A stretch of 64,000 bases of DNA. Source: Trogon surrucura (taxonomy: Eukaryota > Chordata > Aves > Trogoniformes > Trogonidae). The translations under genes were made by a program, and so were the position numbers. Every line of letters begins with the position of its first letter. Positions within the stretch are counted from its first letter, which is position 1. Below the pieces are notes generated by a model. The model did no database searches, was not told the DNA's origin, and saw only the letters and a list, made by a program, of their open reading frames with translations. The DNA lies in NCBI GenBank assembly GCA_020746105.1, contig CM036657.1:2999652-3063651 (forward strand), in the 5' to 3' direction. Positions 43,902 to 55,827 of the stretch are shown here, in pieces.

Positions 43902-44282
43902 TGAAGAGGGTCCCTTCGGAGAGCCGGCCAAGTAACGACCATCACACCGATGAGGCTACATGTCGTTCTCCCTTTATTGCTCCGGACAGCTCAATATATG
44001 TAGTTAAGCTGTGTCCACGCGCCTGCCCCTTCACAGAGTTGGTAAGTTACAAGTTTACAGGCACCAGCATTTTATTGGATAGTGCCATTCAACTACTCAG
44101 GCGGCTCTCGCCCCCCCCCCCCACTATCTCCTCCCGGCAAGGCTCTTCACCAAACCGCTGCACCTCTTCCTTTCCGTGCCCCAAGGCAGCTTCAAGGACA
44201 GAGCCTTTGTTCAGGCCTAAGCTGGGTTGGCCAAACCTTTAAAGGGATACAGCACCTCTGATCCACACGAAGTTCCTCTACA
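43902..44282 (-). mobile_element. ERV-K3 5' LTR
   Basis: A 381-bp LTR reading from TGTAGAGGAACTTC at 44282 to CCCTCTTCA at 43902, with satellite outside and a primer-binding site inside. It has poly(A)-type AATAAA signals in the same places as the solo LTR at 5507-5875. A C-run is at 44110-44122. Confidence 0.85.
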
Positions 44283-44391
44283 CACGTGTCTCTGCAGCTC
44301 CAGAACCTATGGATCTCTGAACACTAATCCTAACCAGGACCCTGCACCTCAGGGTTCAGCCTAATGTTATAATGACCACGGCTTTCCCAAA
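44283..44391. repeat. Partial satellite monomer
   Basis: About 109 bp of satellite in the CCCTAA orientation between the ERV-K3 LTR and an ERV-K1 integrase fragment. Confidence 0.8.
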
Positions 44392-44600
44392 CGAGGGACT
44401 GTTGTTATATTAGAGTTCAGTGACATGATCACTTGACAATCTGGACATGACAAAATAATATCTTGAGCATGTCAAGATGTTATGTTAAACTCTTTGGATA
44501 AAGCCTTACTATTTTGACGACAAAAAGCATGCGAAAGTATAGCTTGTCCTAATACATCAGGAACAGCAGTCATAGAAGCCAGAGAATCGATCGGAGCATT
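44392..44600 (-). pseudogene. pol: ERV-K1 integrase zinc-finger fragment
   Basis: The same integrase segment that ends the truncated ERV-K1 copies, with the same cut (CCCTCGT joined to satellite). It also shares with 51885-52095 a private junction (CGGATCGATTCTCTGG), so the two are duplicates in opposite orientation. A CR1 3' tail follows at 44601. Confidence 0.8.
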
Positions 44601-45407
44601 ACAGAATCACAGAATCACAGAATGTTAGGGATTGGAAGGGACCTTGAAAGATGATCAAGTCCAATCCCCCTGCCAGAGCAGGAAAGCCTAGGTAATGCTA
44701 CATAGGAACGTGTCCAGGTGGGTCTTGAATGTCTCCAGAGAAGGAGACTCCACAACCTCCCTGGGCAGCCTGTTCCAGTGTTCCGTCACCCTCACTGAGA
44801 AGAAGTTTCTTCTTGAGTTTAAGCGGAACCTCTTATGTTCCGCTTTCAGCCCATTACTCCTTGTCCTATCATTGGTTGTCACCGAGAAGAGCCTGGCTCC
44901 ATCCTCGTGACACTCGCCCTTGATATATTTGTAAACATTAATGAGGTCACCCCTCAGTCTCCTCCTCTCCAAACTAAAGAGCCCCAGCTCCCTCAGCCTT
45001 TCCTCATAAGGGAGATGCTCCACTCCCTTAACCATCCTAGTTGCCCTGTGCTGGACTCTCTCCAGCAGTTCCCTGTCTTTCTTGAACAGAGGGGCCCAGA
45101 ACTGGACACAATATTCCAGATGGGGTCTCACCAGGGCAGAGTAGAGGGGAAGGAGAACCTCTCTCGACCTACTAACCACCCCCCTTCTAATGCACCCCAG
45201 GATGCCATTGGCCTTCCTGGCCACAAGGGCACAGTGCTGGCTCATGGTCATCCTGCTGTCCACCAAGACTCCCAGGTCCCTTTTCCCTACACTGCTCTCT
45301 AATAAGTCATTCCCCAACTTATACTGGAACCTGGGGTTGTTCCTACCCAGATGCAAGACTCTACATTTACCCTTGTTATATTTCATTAAATTTTTCCCCG
45401 CCCAACT
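44601..45407 (-). mobile_element. CR1 3' end fragment
   Basis: A minus-strand CR1 with its 3' tail at 44601 (ACAGAATCACAGAATCACAG). Residues of ORF2 from [19 protein letters not shown] to [12 protein letters not shown] form one open frame, so this part is little decayed. The 5' side is cut at about 45407 by an ERV-K3 LTR fragment. Confidence 0.9.
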
Positions 45408-45479
45408 CAGGCCTAAGATGGGTTGTCCAAAGCCCTTAAAGGGGTATCGCGCCTTTGCTCCACAAGAAATTCCTCTACA
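45408..45479 (-). mobile_element. ERV-K3 LTR fragment (U3 start)
   Basis: About 72 bp matching the U3 end of the ERV-K3 LTRs (GGCCTAAG... to AAATTCCTCTACA), joined to CR1 on one side and satellite on the other. Confidence 0.75.
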
Positions 45480-45841
45480 CCTTTCTGCTTTTGGGACACT
45501 CATAGCCATAGACACATCAGGCTGTACCCAGAGGTACAGGGTCCTGGTTAGGGTTAGGGTTCAGATATCCATAAATCCTGGAGCTGCAGAGACACTTGGG
45601 ATGGAAAACACATTCCAAAGGGAGCATGGTACTGCACCAACAGTGCTCCACCCACACCTTTCTGATTTTGGGACACTCATGGCCATTATGACATCAGGCT
45701 GTACCCTGAGGTGCAGGGTACTGGTTAGGGTTAGTGCACAGAGATCCATAGATCCTGGAGCTGCAGAGACACTTGGGCTGGACAAGGCATTTCAATGGGA
45801 GCATTGCAATGCAACAGCAGTTCTCCACCCACACATTTCTC
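45480..45841. repeat. ~177-bp satellite, two monomers
   Basis: TTAGGG orientation, ending CACACATTTCT directly against the LTR of ERV-K1 copy three. No gene is seen. Confidence 0.85.
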
Positions 45842-46280
45842 TGGATACCCTATATTTTATTTAGCTGTGCTGGCAGTACTGCATTGCAGAATTAAGACTT
45901 TCGTCCTTGAGCTTATCTAAGCAAGTGCATAACTCTTGCTTGCTAATTATGAAAAGAGACCCTGACCAGCCAAGTACAGCTCATGTTGAGAGCTTGTCCG
46001 TGAGTGTGAACAGATAAGGTGCTTCTTGTACACCAGATGTGCATGGGAGTGAACAGGAGAGTATGATCAAAACAGACCTGGCAAAGTCTGTTTTCCCTGA
46101 GTGATAACAGAGTGATTGAAGGAGTACATGAGCTAATAACAACCCTGGCTGTATATTCTGATCTCTTGTTTGTAACCCTAAAATAGTGTTTCGTGCTAGT
46201 AGGCATAAATATGTGTGCCTGCTTGCAATAAAGTGAATTCCGTTTTCCACCATCTCAGAGTTCGTGTGTGCTTCTCAAGA
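45842..46280 (+). mobile_element. ERV-K1 copy three, 5' LTR
   Basis: A plus-strand LTR beginning TGGATACCC with the same loss of its first bases and the same satellite edge as 23039. TATA-like and AATAAA signals lie near 46207 and 46230. A primer-binding-site position follows at 46283-46300 and the leader runs to 46462, where a CR1 interrupts at the gag start (MGQNATRSQQLHHD). Confidence 0.87.
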
Positions 46281-46462
46281 AATGGCAGACCGAATCGGGA
46301 CTTAATCATATCCAAGAGAAGTACCCCCCAGTGAGTCGAACGGGGTGATGAATTAACTGACGCGTCCATCCTCGCCCTTCAGGAAACAGGTACGAGGACC
46401 GCGGCCAGGGGACAAAAATGGGGCAAAACGCAACACGATCGCAGCAACTTCACCATGATGTA

Positions 46463-48784
46463 GGAGAGGAGCACTGCTGGACCTCATCCTTGCTAACAAG
46501 GAGGATCTGGTTGAAGCAGTAAAGGTTGAGGGTTGCCTTGGCTGCAGTGACCATGAAATGGTGGAGTTCAGGATCTCATGTAGCAGAAACAAAAAAGCAA
46601 GCAGAATTGCAACCCTGGACTTTGCCAAGGCAAACTTTGGTTTTTTCAAGCAATTACTCAAGAAAATCCCATGGGCAAGGCTGTTTGAAGGTAAAGGGGC
46701 CCAAGGTAGTTAGTTAGCGTTCAGGGACTGCTTCTACCGTGCTCAAGATCAGAGCATCCCGACACGTAGGAAGTCAAGGAAGGGAGCCAGGAGACCTGCG
46801 TGGCTAAACAGGGATCTGCTGGGTAAGCTCAAGGGCAAGAGGAGAATTTACAGATCTTGGAAGGCAGGGCTGGCCACTTGGGAAGAATATAAGGCTGTTG
46901 TCCGAGGATGTAGGGAGGCAACTAGGAAAGCAAAGGCCTCCCTTGAACTGAACCTGGCGAGAGGGGTCAAGGACAACAGGAAGAGCTTTTTCAAATACGT
47001 GGCAGATAAAACTAACACCAGAGGCAATGTAGGCCCACTGATGAATGAGGTGGGTGCCTTGGTGACAGAAGATACAGAGAAGGCAGAGTTACTGAATGCC
47101 TTCTTTGCCTCTGTCTACTCTGCTGGAGGCTGTCCTGAGGAGCCCCGTTCCCCTGAGGCCCCAGAGGAAGTCAGGGCAGTGGAGGAGTTTGCTTTAGTCG
47201 ATGAGGACTGGATTAGGGACCAATTAAGCAATCGGGACATCCATAAATCCATGGGTCCAGACGGGATGCACCCACGGGTGCTGAGGGAGCTGGCTGATGT
47301 CATTGCTAGACCACTCTCCATCATCTTTACCAAGTCTTGGGAGATGGGAGAGGTGCCTGAGGACTGGAGGGAAGCAAATGTCACTCCAGCCTTCAAAAAG
47401 GGCAAGAAGGAGGACCCCGGTAACTTTAGACCGGTCAGCCTCACCTCCATCCCTGGGAAAGTGATGGAACGACTTATCCTTGGTGCCATCTCAAGGCATA
47501 TCAAGGATAAGAGGGTCATTAGAGACAGTCAACATGGCTTCACCAAGGGGAAGTCGTGCTTGACTAACCTCATAGCCTTTTATGAGGATATAACAAGGTG
47601 GATAGATGATGGCAGAGCGGTGGATGTGGTCTACCTTGACTTCAGTAAAGCATTTGACACAGTCTCCCACAGCATCCTTGCTGCTAAACTGAGGAAGTGT
47701 GGTCTAGACTCTCGGGTAGTGAGGTGGACTGTGAACTGGCTAAGGGAAAGAAACCAAAGAGTAGTGGTCAAGGAGGTGGAGTCTGGTTGGAGGCCTGTAT
47801 CCAGTGGAGTCCCTCAAGGGTCGGTACTGGGACCAGTATTATTCAATATATTCATCGATGACTTGGATGAGGGACTAGAGAGTACTATCAGCAAGTTTGC
47901 TGATGACACCAAGCTGGGAGGAGTGGCTGACACGCCAGAAGGCTGTGCTGCGATTCAGCGAGACGTGGACAGGCTGGAGGGTTGGGCGGGGAAAAATTTA
48001 ATGAAATATAACAAGGGTAAATGTAGAGTCTTGCATCTGGGTAGGAACAACCCCAGGTTCCAGTATAAGTTGGGGAATGACTTATTAGAGAGTAGTGTAG
48101 GGGAAAGGGACCTGGGAGTCTTGGTGGACAGCAGGATGACCATGAGCCAGCACTGTGCCCTTGTGGCCAGGACGGCCAATGGCATCCTGGGGTGCATTAG
48201 AAGGGGGGTGGTTAGTAGGTGGAGAGAGGTCCTCCTTCCCCTCTACTCTGCTCTGGTGAGACCCCATCTGGAATATTGTGTCCAGTTCTGGCCCCCTCAG
48301 TTCAAGAAAGACAGGGAACTGCTGGAGAGAGTCCAGCACAGGGCAACTAGGATGGTTAAGGGAGTGGAGCATCTCCCTGATGAGGAAAGGCTGAGGGAGC
48401 TGGGGCTCTTTAGTTTGGAGAGGAGGAGACTGAGGGGTGACCTCATTAATGTTTACAAATATATCAAGGGCGAGTGTCACGAGGATGGAGCCAGACTCTT
48501 CTCGGTGACAACCAATGATAGGACAAGGAGTAATGGGCTGAAACTGGAACATAAGAGGTTCCGCTTAAACTCGAGAAGAAACTTCTTCTCAGTGAGGGTG
48601 ACGGAACACTGGCACAGACTGCCCAGGGAGGTTGTGGAGTCTCCTTCTCTGGAGACATTCAAGACCTGCCTGGACACGTTCCTGTGTAGCATAATCTAGG
48701 CATTCCTGCTCTGGCAGGGGGATTGGACTTGATGATCTTTCGAGGTCCCTTCCAAACCCTAACATTCTATGATTCTATGATTCT
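46463..48784 (+). mobile_element. 5'-truncated CR1 with a long open RT, inserted in ERV-K1 gag
   Basis: Begins at the end of the endonuclease (RRGALLDLILANKEDL, GCSDHEMVEF). One stop lies near 46711. From there ORF2 is open to 48699: RT motifs [43 protein letters not shown] and the catalytic FADDTKLGG (near 47899), then the C-terminal domain. The 3' end is GATTCTATGATTCTATG. Target duplication ATGTA at 46458-46462 and 48785-48789. The small number of defects marks a recent insertion. Confidence 0.92.
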
Positions 48785-50287
48785 ATGTACTGATGTGTAT
48801 TGCAAAGGAGCGAGAGTGTAAGATTAGCCTGCCGAAAGTGACTCTGTAATTTTATGAATCGGTTGTAATTGCCCATGTAATTGCTGCAGAAAGAGACTGC
48901 AAGTCAAACGACTTGTGTAAACCTTTTGTCTTCTCAAACTGAAACTGCGGTACAGACTAGCCAGATGAACCTCACCAGTTTGCAAGAAGGACTGATGAGT
49001 GGCTATGAGGGAATTGCACTGAGAACTGGGGATCCGGAGGAGGGCGACAATCCCTTTGATGTTGGTCCTGGCGACCCCGAGGCAGAACCCAACCTTTACC
49101 CTCCGCTCACGCCGATTAGAGCCATGGTAGCATCTGCACCTACTGCTCAGGACGTTTTTTTGGGACTTTAGGAAAAAGGAAAGGGGCTGTCAAAATCTGG
49201 CTGGCAGCTGTGTCAAAATAAGGGTCAGATGAACTCTCTTGTTCCACTCAATTATCAACCCCCATGCTATGCACCCCCTCCCTTATCTTCTCCACAGGTT
49301 TGTCCAGCACTGTCTCCTATTACTAGGGTTCAGATTTCCCTGACAGATATTTTAACCGATCGTGATGAGCATGGTTTCCTTATCACTGACTTTTTTCCTC
49401 AGGTAGTTAAAGCTATGCCAGTAGTTATGCATACGTGGTCGGACGGGACTCAGGCACCAGAACATCAACAGATTTCTCATAGCACGCTGAAAGAGTTGCG
49501 GCGTACAGTTGCTGAATTGGGTATTCAATCATCCTATACTGAAAATTGAATAGAGACAATGAAAGAGGCTTTTCTCATGGTTCCTCATGATTGGAAGGTG
49601 ATATTTAAGTTGATTTTAACACCCAGCCAGTATACAATTTGGTATGTAGAATACAGGGAATTATGTATATCCCATGCTACAGTAGCTCAAAATAATAATG
49701 CTCCAATTAACCTGGATCAACTGTTGAGGGAGGGTCAGTTTGCGAATCCACAGCTTCAAGCTCATTTTACTACAGAACTTTTACAGCTCTCTGCACAATT
49801 AGCAACAAAAGCTTTTAAAAAGATTCCTGACATGAAAAAATCAAGCAAACCTTTTAGTACTATCAGACAAGCTAACGATGAATTCTACTTTCAATTTATT
49901 GATAAATTACAAGGAGCTATTGAAAGACAGGTAGATGTACCAGGGGCAGCAGATGCATTATTACTGCAGCTTGCTGTGGAGAATGCTCACGCGGACTGTA
50001 AAAGAATTCTGGAGATGTTGAGACCCACTAATAAAACAGTTACCGTTACAGACTTTATTAAGGCTTGCATGCATGTGGGATCGGATAGGTATAAGGCTGA
50101 GTTGATAGCATCTGCATTGGCTCAGCAGCTCACAGTAAATACAGCAAGTGTTAAATGCTTTACATGTGGACAAGAAGGTCATGTAATGAAAAATTGCCCT
50201 GTGAAGGGGACAACAGGAACAATGAGAAAACCAGGTGCAGTGTGCCCTAAATGCAAAAAGAGGTTTCATTGGGCTACTCAGTGTTGA
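48785..50287 (+). pseudogene. gag: ERV-K1 copy three gag, interrupted
   Basis: After the CR1, gag resumes at MCIAKE. It loses most of matrix in a deletion (about 48875), has stops at about 49170 (TAG) and 49548 (TGA), then capsid (FKLILTPSQYTIWYVEYREL, IRQANDEFYFQFIDKL) and two CCHC knuckles (CFTCGQEGHVMKNC; CPKCKKRFHWATQC). At diagnostic sites near 49267-49318 it matches the left palindrome arm and not the right. Confidence 0.87.
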
Positions 50288-52095
50288 TCTAAATTTGATA
50301 CTCATGGCAATGCTTTGCCTCAATTGGGAAACGGAAGGCAGGACGTGAAACCCGGTGCCCCGAAATCCAACAGGGTTCTCACAGTAGAGACGAAAGAAGA
50401 CTTACAGACTTTGCATTCAGCCGAGTGACTGCAGGGAGCGCCGGCTTGGACATAGAAACGAATGAATTGGTCACCTTAGAGGATAATTCAGTTACTTTAA
50501 TATCCTCTAATTGCAATGGACCATTGGCATTTGAAACGTATGCTATATTGTTGGGATGGTCCTCAGCATCAAAAATGGGTCTTTTTGTATAACCAGGTCT
50601 AAGACTGCTTTTTTACAATTTTGTTACACAATGATGATTGCAAATATTTTGCATTTTCAGTCCCAAGTGTTAACAGTAGTGAGTCGATGGATAGGTATGA
50701 ATGGATTGTCTTGCCTCAAGGAATGAAAAATAGTCCGACTATATGTCAGTTCGTGGTCGGTTCCACTTTGAAATCTTTTAGAGAAAAATACCCTCATGCA
50801 TTGATCTATCACTATATAGATGATATATTGATAGCTCACATGGATGAGATTTACCTGCAACAAGTCTGCTCCTTTTTGATAACATCATTGCAAATGTATG
50901 GTTTACAAATAGCACCAGAAAAAATTCAAATAGAAGCTCCATGGAAGTATTTAGGGTGGAAATTAACCAATGCATTAGTTTCTCCACAGAAATTAACTTT
51001 GAATCGAAGTATTTGTACTTTAAATGCTTTGCAGAAATTATTGAGAACCATCAATTGGATTCGTCCTTCTTTGGGCATTACTACTGAAGAATTATCTCCT
51101 CTTTTTGATTTGTTAAGGGGAGACTCGGATTTGAATTCTGAGAGGAAATGAACTCCAGAAGCAAAGCTTGCCTTAGAAAAAGTAGCCAAAAAGCTACAAA
51201 CAAATTTTGCTCATCGTTACAATCCAAACATTGAATTAAGGGGATTTATAATTAATGCTCAATTCCAGCCCTATGCTATTTTGGGGCAATGGGGTCGTGA
51301 AAAGCTTTATATACTTGAATGGTTTTTTTGCCTCACATGTCTCCTAAATCAATTTGGAGCAGAGTTGATATGATAGCAGAAATACTGATTAAGTTGCAAC
51401 ATAGAGCGTCGTGCATGTTTGCAAGAGATCCTGATATACTACATCTCACTGTGTCAAACATATTTTACAGCATTGCTGGAAATGTCCTTGAAATTGCAGA
51501 TTGCGTTAGCTGACTTTCTAGGGCGGCTGGAGTTTAATCTCCCTCCTTATAAAACATTGCAATCACTTTCAGTTATGCCTTTGCGTGCCACTCCTACAGC
51601 CAGCCCTGAACCGCTGCCTGGAGCACTGACTGTTTTTATAGGTGGCTCCAGCAAATCGCATAAAGCAGTGGTGGTTTGGTATGATGCTGATATTCAAGAC
51701 TGGAAAAATCACATTGTCCTGCAAGAAGATTCTTCACAGATTGTTGAGCTGCGTGCTGCTGTGGAAGCATTGCAGCTCTTCTCATCTCAACCTGTAAATA
51801 TTGTTGCTGATTTGCGTTATGTAAATGGCCTTTTGTGCAGAATTGTGTTTGCCTTTTTAAAACATGTTTCTAATCGTGTTCTTTTCATACTCGGATCGAT
51901 TCTCTGGTTGCTATAACTGCTGTTCCTGATTTATTAGGACAAGCTAGAGTTTCTCATGCTTTTAATCATCAAAAGAATAAGGCTTTATCCAAACAGTTTA
52001 AGATAAAATCTCGACAAGCTCAAGATGTTATTTTGTCATGTCCAGATTGTCAAGCAATCATGCCACTGAACTCTAACATCACAGCAGTCCCTCGT
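50288..52095 (+). pseudogene. pol: ERV-K1 copy three pol: RT, RNase H, integrase zinc finger
   Basis: Between gag and RT it keeps ~135 bp (50461-50595) absent from the palindrome arms, with a short frame (NELVTLEDNS) I cannot place. The RT palm starts near 50690, with YIDDILIAH near 50815 instead of YMDD/CMDD. Thumb and connection follow. RNase H has VFIGGSS (first Asp lost) and VADLRYV (third Asp present). The integrase zinc-finger region carries a deletion at 51885-51900 shared with 44392-44600. It ends CCCTCGT at 52095 against satellite. Confidence 0.85.
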
Positions 52096-52422
52096 TTGGG
52101 ACACCCATGACCATTATGACATCAGGCAGAACCCTGGAGTGCAGGGTCCAGGTTAGGGTTAGGTTTCAGAGATCCATAACGCCCGGAGTTGCAGAGATTC
52201 GTGGGCTGGACAAGGCATTCCAAGGGGAGGACGGTACTGCACCAACAGTGCTCCACCGACACCTTTCTGAATTTGAGACAGCCATGGGCGTGGAGACATC
52301 AGGCTGAACCCCGAGGTGCAGGGTACTGGTTAGATTTAGGGTTCAGAGATCCATAAATACTGGAGCTGCAGAGACACTTGGGCTGTACAAGGCATTCCAC
52401 GGGGAGCACGGCACTGCAGTAA
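52096..52422. repeat. ~177-bp satellite, about two monomers
   Basis: TTAGGG orientation, ending in the CAGTAA duplication of the ERV-K3 solo LTR. It pairs with the start of the block at 5882-6205, though both are too diverged to fix the edge of the duplication. No gene is seen. Confidence 0.82.
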
Positions 52423-52762
52423 TGAAGAAGGGTCCCTTCGGAGAGCCAGCCAAGTTAACGATCATCCCACCACAGCCCAATATATACACTCAAGCAGTGT
52501 CCACGCGCCTGCCCCCTAACAGAGTTGTTCAGATACAGGTTTACACACGACAGCGTTTTATTGGATAGTGCCACTGAACTACGCAGGCGGCTCTCGCCCC
52601 TCCCTTCTCCCCCCAGCAAGGCTCTTCACAAAACAGATGCATCTCCTCCTCTCCATGCCCCAAGGCAAGTCCAAGGACAGAGCCTTTGTTTAGGCCTAAG
52701 CTGGGTTGTCTAAACCTTTAAAAGGGATACTGCGCCTCTGCTCCACAAGAAATTCCTCTACA
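52423..52762 (-). mobile_element. ERV-K3 solo LTR (right copy)
   Basis: A 340-bp minus-strand LTR with the 6-bp duplication CAGTAA (52417-52422, 52763-52768). It is the inverted partner of 5507-5875, with a ~30-bp deletion near 52468 that removes the second AATAAA region. Confidence 0.85.
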
Positions 52763-53620
52763 CAGTAACAGCGCTCCACAGATGCCTTTCTGTTTTTCGG
52801 ACACCCATGGCCATTATGACATCAGGCAGAAGCCTGAGGTACAGGGTCCTGGTTAGGGTTAGGGTTCGGAGATCCATAGTGTCACGTCCGACCCAGGAGA
52901 GAGGGACAATTGACTTTCAGATTCATAATAAACCATCAGCGTGGACAACGGTGATACAATTTTCAAGGCCCATACACAAACATTTATAAATTTATCACAA
53001 TCTATAGATCTCTGAATGGATCTCTGAATCCTATCCCTAATCAGGTCCCTGTACCTCAGGGTTCAGCCTGACATCACAATGGCCATGGCTGACCAAACAT
53101 CAGAAATGTGTGGGTGGAGTGCTGTTTTTGCATTGCCTTGCTCACCTTCAAATGCCTTGTCTTGCCATCGTGTCTCTGCAACTCCAAGCTTTACGGATCT
53201 TCAAAATTTAAACCTAACGTGGACACTGCACCACAGGGTTGGGTCTTATTTCTCTAGGGCCATGGCTCTCCCAAAATCACAGAGGTGTGGTGGGAGCACT
53301 GTTGGTGCAGTGCCGTGCTCCCCTTGGAATGCCTTGTCCAGCCCAAGTGTCTCTGCATTTCCAGGCTTTACCCAACTCCGAACTCTAACCCTAACCAGGA
53401 CTCTGCACCTCAGGGTTCAGCCTGATGTCTCTATTGCCGTGGCTCTCCAAAAATCAGAAAGGTGTCTATGGAGCGCTGTTGGTGCAGTGACATGCTCCCC
53501 TTGGAATGCCTTGTCCGGTCCAAGTGTCTCTGCAGCTCCAGGCTTTATGGATCTCTGAACCCTAAATCTAACCAGGACCCTGCACCTCAGGGTTCAGACT
53601 GATGTCTCTATGGCCATGGC
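52763..53620. repeat. ~177-bp satellite with the ~125-bp island (right copy)
   Basis: The inverted counterpart of 4659-5506. TTAGGG-oriented monomers come first, then the non-satellite island at about 52870-53010, then CCCTAA-oriented monomers up to the ERV-G LTR. It holds roughly one more monomer than the left block near 53200-53400. No gene is seen. Confidence 0.78.
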
Positions 53621-54134
53621 TGATGGGAGGATTACAGAAAAATTAGCAGACGATTGTATTCAACAGAGGTAAAGATACTGATTAATTACATGGATTGTTA
53701 AGCTATTCTTTGATAGTAATTGAGCATTGTAGAAACCCATTGGAGCATTTCAAGACCAATTGATACCAGCTCCGCAGTTCGGATGGAAGCCAAAAGATGA
53801 CTGAGTCTGCGCAAGGAGCTAAAGGTGAAAAGTGCATAGCAAGGAAGACTACCAGCCTTCCTCCTGAAGATCCTCGTCGACCACCACCAGAAGCACTGCG
53901 CAAGCGCAGACTGGAGGAGATTATGGAAATGACTCAGTGGGACAGATTATTCATATGTATAGGCATATTGTGAAACTTTATGAATATGTAACACTTTAAT
54001 GTATATAGGTAAGTCAAGTGCCGCGTTGAGGTGCGCACGGCTGTGATGGATTATCTGCACGTGCCGCTCAGTGCTATAATAAACATACCTACTTTACAAT
54101 CTAATTGATTGTGGAGTCTGTATTCCGCAAGTCA
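53621..54134 (+). mobile_element. ERV-G 5' LTR (right copy)
   Basis: A 514-bp plus-strand LTR from TGATGGGAGG to GCAAGTCA. AATAAAC near 54079 is the likely poly(A) signal. The primer-binding site follows at 54139-54156. Inverted partner of 4132-4658. Confidence 0.82.
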
Positions 54135-54138
54135 GTTT

Positions 54139-54156
54139 TGGCGAGCCAGCCAGGAG
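54139..54156 (+). promoter_or_regulatory. ERV-G primer-binding site, tRNA-Arg type (right copy)
   Basis: TGGCGAGCCAGCCAGGAG, identical to the left copy and complementary to the 3' end of tRNA-Arg(ACG). The untranslated leader continues to 55043 with no supported gene. Confidence 0.75.
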
Positions 54157-55043
54157 GGTCTCTGCTCAGCTGCAGGATCGACTGTGGAGCGGACTCCCCT
54201 AGGCGCCCCCCGAGCATTTCCTCGGAGGAACCTCCACTGCCAGCCGCTCACTGCGGAAGTAGACAAGAACCTTCTGAGCCCATGGAACAAAACGCTATGT
54301 TTAATTAATATAGGAAGCCTGTAAGTTGTACAGGCCGGGGCAGCTGGTAAATCGCACAGAGACGTCTGGCATGCAGCACAGTCCCCGCAAGGGAGGGTAC
54401 CCTGAGGGAGGGGAATTTGCTCATTGGCAGGCTGCCTGAGACTGCTTTTAAGGGCTGACTGAGCAAATTCGAGGTTGCCGCTGTATTCCAGTAGTGGAAG
54501 CCAGGAGGGACCTGCTAATGATTGTATAAGAAGCAGGTGAAGGGTAAGCGGACCTCTTGTGATTTTATTATTCTTAAGTTTGCTACCTCATGTGAATTTG
54601 TTAATTTTAACTTTGCTGCTGATAATTTTGATTTGTGTGATTGTAGGAAAGGATGAGTGATTGAGACGTAGTCTGACTACGAAGCGAGTGCAGAGTTCTG
54701 ATCCGCGGTTCCGTGTTCTCTGCGAGGAGAGCGGCCGGAGACGAATGAAGCATATGAAATTTTATCCTTGTTATTGCAATGTGGGTTTTTAAGGCTAGGG
54801 TGGGGGGAATCACTTGTCAGGTGGCTTGGACTTGAAAGTGCTTTCCCCAAACCCCTAACAGGTGTGTTAGGAATTTGAGATAATTTATTTAGTGTGTAAG
54901 AGAGAGAATTTGATCCCTGACCTTTGGAAGGTGTGGGAGGAAGGTTGGGAAAAAATTGTAAAAGTTTGTAAGGAACGGTTTGTGTGGAAGCTTGAGAAAA
55001 GGCAGAAAAACGAATAGTTGTAGATTTATAAAGATATTACAAG

Positions 55044-55822
55044 ATGGGTAATACTCAAGGAGAAATTTTGAAGAAAAGCCCCTTAGGCTGTGTATTAGCA
55101 CACTGGAAGGACATTAACGGGACAGGGGGCACAGAGAGTAAAAAGACTCTTATTAAATATTGTAATCAGTTGTGGCCACTTTATAAACTGGAAAATGATG
55201 CCTAACGGATCTTTAGAATATAACAATCTTTTACAGCTGATGCTGTTTTTGTGGCTAGAAGGGAAATGGGATGAGGTTTCATATGCGGATATGTTTTTTG
55301 CTCTCCGAAATCATCCAGAGTGGCAGAGGGACTGTGGGATGAGCCCACCACAGGACCTCATGGTGCTTGTATTAGAGAAGGAAAATAATAAAGATCCCAA
55401 AGCCAGATTGAAGCGGTGTTACTCGGCGTGCAGTAATGGCCAGAGATGCATTAGAACAGATAAAGTGCATCAGACCTCAGAACAAGGCTTAACAGATTTG
55501 TTTGCACCCAGTCCTCGACCACAGGAACAAGATGTAGACTCGGATACAACTCCTACCTCCCCGGACAGCCCTGTAGCCTCCATACCAGACAAGAATGCGC
55601 CTCAGTAATTTTACAGGCGCCCCTCCGAGAGGCAGTAAGGCCTGATGGTGGGACAATGTTAATTAAAGTGCCTTTTTCTTCTACTGATTTAGGAGAATGG
55701 AAAAGGGTTGCCAAGGATTACAGGAGCGATCCAGTGATGGTATCTAAACACTTTCAGTTTATAGTGAAACAGCATAACCCTGATTGGAATGAACAAAAAG
55801 AAGTAGAATTTTTGGTTGACAT
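55044..55822 (+). pseudogene. gag: ERV-G gag remnant (right copy)
   Basis: Starts MGNTQGEILKK at 55044, then the matrix pattern LAHWKDIN and IKYCNQLWPLYK. A frame break near 55200 is followed by an open frame 55195-55608 (LLQLMLFLWLEGKWDEVSYA, SPPQDLMVLVLEKEN). Capsid start PFSSTDLGEWKRVAKDYRSD follows from 55656. It joins the protease active-site region (VEFLVDIG) directly after the capsid start. The ERVL-type LTR interrupts the codons after D-I-G. Confidence 0.82.
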
Positions 55823-55827
55823 AGGGG

